Source: Geodermatophilus marinus
GTDB lineage: Bacteria > Actinomycetota > Actinomycetes > Mycobacteriales > Geodermatophilaceae
NCBI RefSeq assembly: GCF_003428645.1
Contig: NZ_QVQH01000033.1
Coordinates: forward strand, 1-43,163
DNA length: 43,163 nucleotides
Direction of reading: 5' to 3'
Shown: in pieces, positions 39,349-43,163 of the stretch
Position numbering within the stretch: position 1 is the first letter of the stretch
Layout: each line of letters starts with the position of its first letter
The notes under the pieces: model-generated
The model's database searches: none
What the model saw: only the letters and a program-made list of their open reading frames with translations
Told to the model about the DNA's origin: nothing
Translations under genes and position numbers: made by a program

Positions 39349-41223
39349 GTGCTGGCTGAGCTGCTCCGCGCCCGCTCGACCGCCGTGCTGGACCGCGCCG
39401 GTGACCACCTGCTGCTGCGCACCGACGCGACCGGGGTCGACCGGCTGGCGGAGTGGCACGCCGGGGCGGTGCGCCCGCTCCCCGCCGGCGAGGAGCGGGT
39501 CACCGCGGCGCGCTACCGGCCCGGACGCCGGCAGGCCGTGGTCGAGGGCGACGCCGGTGGCGACGAGCGCAGCCGGGTGTGGCTGCTCGACCTCGACGGC
39601 CCGCTCCCGCGCGGCCGGCCGGTGCGGCGGGACCTCGCCTCCGACCCCGCCGCCGTGCACCGCCTCGCCGGGATCAGCGCGAACGGCCGGACGGTGGCGG
39701 TGCTCGCCAACCGCCGGGACCGGACCGTCTTCGACGTGTGGCTGCTCGACCCCGACACCGGCGAGGAGCGGCTCCTGCACCGCGGCGACGGCTGGTGGCA
39801 ACCCGCCTCGGGTTTCTCCCCGGACGGCCGGTGGCTGTCGGTCCTGCGCCCGGGGCCCCGCCCGCTGGACACCGACCTGCTGCTCCTCGACGTCGCGACC
39901 GGTCGCGCGCGGGTGGTGCTGCCGCACCCCGACGTGGCGGCGCTCGTCGGGGCCCCCGCGTGGGTCGACGCGACCACCCTGGTCGTCAGCAGCGACCTGG
40001 GCCGGGACCGCTCCGCCCTCGTCCGGGTCGACCTCACCACCGACGCGGTCGACGTCGTGCTGGCGCCGCCCTGGGACGTCGCGGGGTGGACCAGCCCGGA
40101 CGGGCGGACCCTGCTGGCGGTGACCGACGTCGACGGCAGCAGCGCCGCCGAGCTGCTCGACGCCCGGACCACGGCCTCGCGGGGCGCGCTCCGGCTCCCC
40201 GACCCGGACACGGTCATGGCCGGGAGCCACCTGCTGCCCGAGCCGTTGGTCGCCGACGACGGCAGCGTGCTGGCGACCTGCACCGCGCCGGGCCTGCCGC
40301 CCGGGGTCTGGCGGCTGCGCGCGGACGCGCCCCCGCAGCCGGTGGCCGGGGACCCCTCCCCGGTCGACCCGGCGCGGCTGCGGCGCCCGGAGCGGCACAC
40401 GGCGACCAGCGCCGACGGGGTGGACGTGCCGCTGCTGGTGCACCGGCCCGACGCCCCGGCCGGCGGCCCGCCCCCGCCGGGCGTGGTGGTGCTGCACGGG
40501 GGACCCGAGGGCCGGTCGCTGACCGACTTCTCCCCCGTCGTGCAGGCGCTGGCCGCCCGCGGCTACCTCGTCGTCCTGCCCGACGTGCGGGGCTCCACCG
40601 GCCACGGCCGGCGCCACGCCGGCCTCGACGACACCACCCGGCGCCTGGACTGCCTGCACGACCTCGCCGCGGTGCACGGCTGGCTGGTCGGCGCGGGCGC
40701 GGACCCGGCCCGGGTGGCGCTGTGGGGCACCTCCTACGGCGGGTACCTGGTGCTCGCCGGCTGCGCGTTCCAGCCGCGGTTGTGGGCCGCCGGCGTCGAC
40801 ATCGTGGGCATCAGCGACCTGATCACCTTCCTGGAGCGGACGGCGGACCACCGGCGCGCCCACCGCGAGCGCGAGTACGGGTCGCTGCGCACCGACCGCG
40901 GCTTCCTCGCCGCCGCCTCGCCGCTGCGGCGGGCCGGGGACGTCCGCGCGCCGCTGTTCGTCGTCCACGGCGCCAACGACCCGCGGGTCCCCGTGGCCGA
41001 GGCCCGTCAGCTCGCGGCCGCCCTCGGCAGCCACGACGTGCCCTGCGAGCTGCTCGTCTACGACGACGAGGGGCACGGCCTGGCCCGGCTGGCCAACCGC
41101 CTCGACGCCCTGCCCCGGGCACTCGCGTTCCTGGACCGGGTCCTGGGGCACACCCCCGCGGAGGCCGGCCCGGGCACGGACGGCTCGGGCGGGTCCCGGC
41201 TCAGAACCGGTAGTGCAGGATGA
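39349..41223 (+). CDS. S9-family prolyl-oligopeptidase-like peptidase
   Basis: A 624-residue serine peptidase. The N-terminal 350 residues form a beta-propeller (SPDGRWLSVLRPGPRPLDTD; GISANGRTVAVLANRRDRTV) that limits access to the active site. The C-terminal alpha/beta-hydrolase domain has Ser462 in GTSYGGYL, Asp544 in HGANDPRVP and His576 in DDEGHGLAR, so the triad is complete. No signal peptide is visible, implying a cytosolic peptidase. The GTG start lacks a strong ribosome site. Its 3' end overlaps the methyltransferase gene by 23 bases. Confidence 0.88.
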   Translation: MLAELLRARSTAVLDRAGDHLLLRTDATGVDRLAEWHAGAVRPLPAGEERVTAARYRPGRRQAVVEGDAGGDERSRVWLLDLDGPLPRGRPVRRDLASDPAAVHRLAGISANGRTVAVLANRRDRTVFDVWLLDPDTGEERLLHRGDGWWQPASGFSPDGRWLSVLRPGPRPLDTDLLLLDVATGRARVVLPHPDVAALVGAPAWVDATTLVVSSDLGRDRSALVRVDLTTDAVDVVLAPPWDVAGWTSPDGRTLLAVTDVDGSSAAELLDARTTASRGALRLPDPDTVMAGSHLLPEPLVADDGSVLATCTAPGLPPGVWRLRADAPPQPVAGDPSPVDPARLRRPERHTATSADGVDVPLLVHRPDAPAGGPPPPGVVVLHGGPEGRSLTDFSPVVQALAARGYLVVLPDVRGSTGHGRRHAGLDDTTRRLDCLHDLAAVHGWLVGAGADPARVALWGTSYGGYLVLAGCAFQPRLWAAGVDIVGISDLITFLERTADHRRAHREREYGSLRTDRGFLAAASPLRRAGDVRAPLFVVHGANDPRVPVAEARQLAAALGSHDVPCELLVYDDEGHGLARLANRLDALPRALAFLDRVLGHTPAEAGPGTDGSGGSRLRTGSAG

Positions 41224-42022
41224 GCGTCCCCTTCCGGGACCACCACGTGCTGTGCGCCTGCAGCCGGTAGTAGGTGCGCAGCGCCCTGGGGAACTGCGCG
41301 ATCTCGGCTTGCCGGCTGATCAGCATCTCCTCGACCAGCTCCAGGGCGGGGTTCCAGCGTTCGGGTTCGCGCGGGTCGTCCATGCCGGGGAACCTCACCT
41401 GGTCGGCGACGGACCTCGTGCCGCGGGCGTGCCGGGCCACCCAGATGGTGAAGCGCGTGTAGCCGTTGAAGACCAGCTCCCCGCTCGGGAAGTGGTCGAC
41501 CAGCCGGTCGACGAGCGCCTTCACGTCGTCCTCGGCGAGGAAACCCACCAGGCCGTCGGCGGTGACCACGGCGGGCCGGTCGGTGGGTAGGGCGGCCAGC
41601 CAGTCCGGGTCCGTCACGTCCGCACCGATGGTGTGCGCCCGCGCGCGATGGGGGACGACGCGCTCGCGGGCGGCCACCACCTGGGGGAGGTCGACGTCGT
41701 ACCAGTCCACCGTGGACGGCGGTGCGATGCGGGCCGACCGGGTGTCGAGGCCCGCGCCCAGGTCGAGCCCGACCGCATCGGGGTGACGGGCGATGAACCG
41801 GGCCGCGACCTCGTCGATCTTCTTCGCCCGCAGCGCCACGTTGAGCACGAGGTCGGTGTTGGTGTGCAACCGCTCGTGGTCGTACTCGAGGGCGCGCACG
41901 ATCTCGTCGGCGATCTCGTCGCCCAGGACGGGGTGCTGCGAGCGGTTGTCGAGCGCTCTGCAGCACAGCGTCAGGAACAGGCTGGCTTCGACCGGTGTCA
42001 GAGCCGGCAGGGTGATCGACAT
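41201..42022 (-). CDS. Leucine carboxyl methyltransferase-like SAM-dependent methyltransferase
   Basis: A 273-residue class I methyltransferase of the LCMT/PPM1-like group. The SAM-binding motif is VGLDLGAGLDTRSAR, followed by YDVDLPQVVAARERV, HTIGADVTDPDWLAALPTD and VTADGLVGFLAEDDVKALVD. In actinobacteria such enzymes methylate carboxyl or hydroxyl groups of secondary metabolites. The ATG at 42022 has GAGAGGA upstream. It is convergent with the S9 peptidase; no biosynthetic cluster is adjacent. Confidence 0.85.
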   Translation of the reverse strand: MSITLPALTPVEASLFLTLCCRALDNRSQHPVLGDEIADEIVRALEYDHERLHTNTDLVLNVALRAKKIDEVAARFIARHPDAVGLDLGAGLDTRSARIAPPSTVDWYDVDLPQVVAARERVVPHRARAHTIGADVTDPDWLAALPTDRPAVVTADGLVGFLAEDDVKALVDRLVDHFPSGELVFNGYTRFTIWVARHARGTRSVADQVRFPGMDDPREPERWNPALELVEEMLISRQAEIAQFPRALRTYYRLQAHSTWWSRKGTLILHYRF

Positions 42023-42291
42023 GGGTGCCGTCCTCTCGGTGCGGTGACGAGCGCGGTGCGAGCCACCCCGGCGCGACGGCCCGGGCGGTGCCCCCCGGGG
42101 GCCGGGCGAGGTGATCGGTGGCGCAGGCCGCCCGCACCGCTCTGGCGGGGCCGCTGAGCAGGATCCCGGCGGAGGCGTCCCGGAGACCCAGCGCGTCGTC
42201 ACCGGGCCCCGGTGGCTGCGACCCCTCGTGCTCCCACCCGGCGTCGACCCAAGCGCATCGCGGACCCGGTGTCACGGGTCGGACGTCCCGC

Positions 42292-42882
42292 TCACGTTCC
42301 CGCGGGAACGTCCGCACCCGTACCCCGCGGCAGGCCGAGCTCGTCCACGGCCTGCTCGTAGCACTCGTGCAGCAGGACCAGCCGGTCGACCAGCCGGTCG
42401 ACGTAGGCGGCCGAGGTGCGCACCGGCCAGGGCTCGGACATCAGGGCCCAGAACAGCCGGTCGACGTCGCGGCCGCCCGCGTACGAGGCCCAGGCCGACG
42501 GGGGCAGCTGCTGGCCGAGGACGGCGGTGAGGCGCCGGGAGACCGACCGCTGGAGCCGGGCGACGGCCGGGGCGGCCGCGGGGGGCGCGGGCACCCCCCG
42601 CGGCCGGCGGGGACGGCGCGGCGGGTGGCCCGCGGCCGGGGGCGGGACCCCCAGGCCGATGGCCCGCCCGAGCAGGGGCACCAGCCGCGGCCGGTCGGCG
42701 GCCGACAGCCGGTCGTTGGCGTGCCGCAGGACCGCCGCCAGCTCCCCGTCGACGCAGCCCGGTGCGTCGCTGAACGGCTCCCCCGCCAGCAGGGCGGTGT
42801 ACTCCATGAAGCAGGCACCGCGGGCCGGGTTCCGGTGCCTGCCCCGGCTCAGGACCGGCATCGACGCGGGACCGTCGGACAT
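42292..42882 (-). CDS. Hypothetical protein, conserved-looking
   Basis: A 196-residue protein with an ordered N-terminal half (NPARGACFMEYTALLAGEPF; CVDGELAAVLRHANDRLS; RPRLVPLLGRAIGLGVP), a Pro/Arg-rich middle and a helical end (YVDRLVDRLVLLHECYEQAV). I recall similar proteins in actinobacteria, often with the motif ACFMEYTALLAGE. Function is unknown. I chose the ATG at 42882; an earlier start would add Arg-rich residues. Confidence 0.65.
   Translation of the reverse strand: MSDGPASMPVLSRGRHRNPARGACFMEYTALLAGEPFSDAPGCVDGELAAVLRHANDRLSAADRPRLVPLLGRAIGLGVPPPAAGHPPRRPRRPRGVPAPPAAAPAVARLQRSVSRRLTAVLGQQLPPSAWASYAGGRDVDRLFWALMSEPWPVRTSAAYVDRLVDRLVLLHECYEQAVDELGLPRGTGADVPAGT
42294..42311 (-). terminator. 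Perfect 18-base palindrome at the end of the 196-residue gene
   Basis: ACGTTCCCGCGGGAACGT overlaps the last codons and stop. It could form a hairpin that ends transcription or protects the mRNA end; there is no T-run. Confidence 0.4.
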
Positions 42883-43010
42883 CGTCCCCCCACAGCTCGG
42901 CGCGCGGACGCGGCGCCGGCGGGCCCCGGCCCGCGCCCCGGCCCGCGCCATGGCACCGGTGCCCCACCGGTCCTCCCAGCGTAGGCCCGCGCGGGGCTCA
43001 GGCGCGTTAT

Positions 43011-43033
43011 GGGGGTTGACTTATGCAACCCCC
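43011..43033 (-). terminator. Hairpin at the end of the right-edge transposase gene
   Basis: GGGGGTTG (43011-43018) pairs with CAACCCCC (43026-43033) around ACTTATG, straddling the TAA stop at 43021-43023. It may be part of the IS terminal sequence or a terminator. Confidence 0.45.
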
Positions 43034-43163
43034 AGGTCGGCGGCGTGAACCCGTAGCAGGGTGTGCGCGGCGATGGTGGCGGCGGTGCGGGTCAGCAGGC
43101 CCCAGAAGGTGTGGGCGCCGTGGCGGGCCAGTTCCATCCGGTCGGTGAGCTCGCCGAAGGTGA
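43021..43163 (-). CDS. Transposase, C-terminal fragment (right edge)
   Basis: The minus-strand frame reads TFGELTDRMELARHGAHTFW, then GLLTRTAATIAAHTLLRVHA and ADLGVA before TAA. The pattern is that of a DDE transposase C-terminus (FxELTDRMExxRHGAHTFWGLLTRTAA), but I cannot fix the family. It continues beyond the window. Position beside a hairpin suggests an insertion sequence that ends within about 20 bases of 43011. Confidence 0.55.
   Translation of the reverse strand, partial: TFGELTDRMELARHGAHTFWGLLTRTAATIAAHTLLRVHAADLGVA

Noticed and set aside
42271..42287. GTCACGGGTCGGACGTC as another box copy
   Set aside because: The second half-site is degenerate and it lies downstream of a gene.
42372..42403. 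Tandem repeat CAGCCGGTCGAC twice
   Set aside because: It encodes the repeated residues VDRLVDRLV in a helix of the 196-residue protein and needs no other explanation.
1..43163. CRISPR arrays, rRNA or tRNA genes, replication origin
   Set aside because: I saw no regularly spaced repeats, no cloverleaf-like sequence and no DnaA-box cluster on reading both strands.

Overview
The window is about 43 kb of very GC-rich DNA whose real genes use G or C at nearly every third codon position. GTG starts are common and purine-rich ribosome sites precede most starts. Several gene types point to a high-GC actinobacterium: two PAS domains with an ANTAR domain, MerR-HEAT regulators, an EXLDI protein beside a DrrAB-type exporter, an Abhydrolase_9 protein and many short Ala/Arg-rich hypotheticals. 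I infer Geodermatophilaceae or a close relative, but nothing here proves the family. I saw no rRNA, tRNA or CRISPR array.

Layout. Both edges are mobile DNA: the end of an IS21-type element on the left (3-127) and the 3' end of another transposase on the right (43021-43163). After the left element come a truncated ORF, a VapBC toxin-antitoxin pair and a short remnant resembling the start of a TOTE-type primase/helicase gene. From 1.4 to 6.3 kb lie a P-type cation ATPase, a PPK2 polyphosphate kinase and a NUDIX hydrolase. From 6.3 to 11.8 kb there is a possible IS630 remnant, two small membrane proteins, a SnoaL-like protein, a HEAT protein coupled to a long ORF that joins MerR, HEAT and an NAD-dependent epimerase, a TfoX-like protein and a 47-residue basic protein. 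An acyl-CoA synthetase and another NTF2-like protein follow.

The most striking stretch is 14.0-19.6 kb. Four genes run on the minus strand: a staphylococcal-type nuclease, a DUF2235 lipase-like hydrolase, an M14 carboxypeptidase without a signal peptide, and a stand-alone copy of that carboxypeptidase's N-terminal domain. Opposite them is a membrane-protein gene broken by a frameshift. Three near-identical boxes of the form GTCACGG-N3-CGTCACCG lie in the intergenic gaps of this stretch, and a fourth, looser copy lies upstream of the 213-residue membrane protein at 7.5 kb. This looks like a small regulon.

The rest is a series of compact modules: an ArsR/SRPBCC pair with a candidate operator; the PAS-PAS-ANTAR protein; an MFS exporter divergent from a TetR regulator with two palindromes; a MOSC protein; a plus-strand run of asparaginase, deacetylase-fold hydrolase and PTS-type dihydroxyacetone kinase (DhaK, DhaL, DhaM) ending in a SnoaL-like gene; an Abhydrolase_9 membrane protein; an EXLDI/DrrA/DrrB exporter unit with a palindromic promoter; a SNF2-type helicase; a cold-shock protein with a strong hairpin after it; a monooxygenase-fold protein; an S9 peptidase; and a carboxyl-methyltransferase-like enzyme. 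Most are house or accessory metabolism. The parts I consider possibly new are the box-linked hydrolase cluster with its stand-alone prodomain, and the EXLDI protein read as a ribbon-helix-helix autoregulator.
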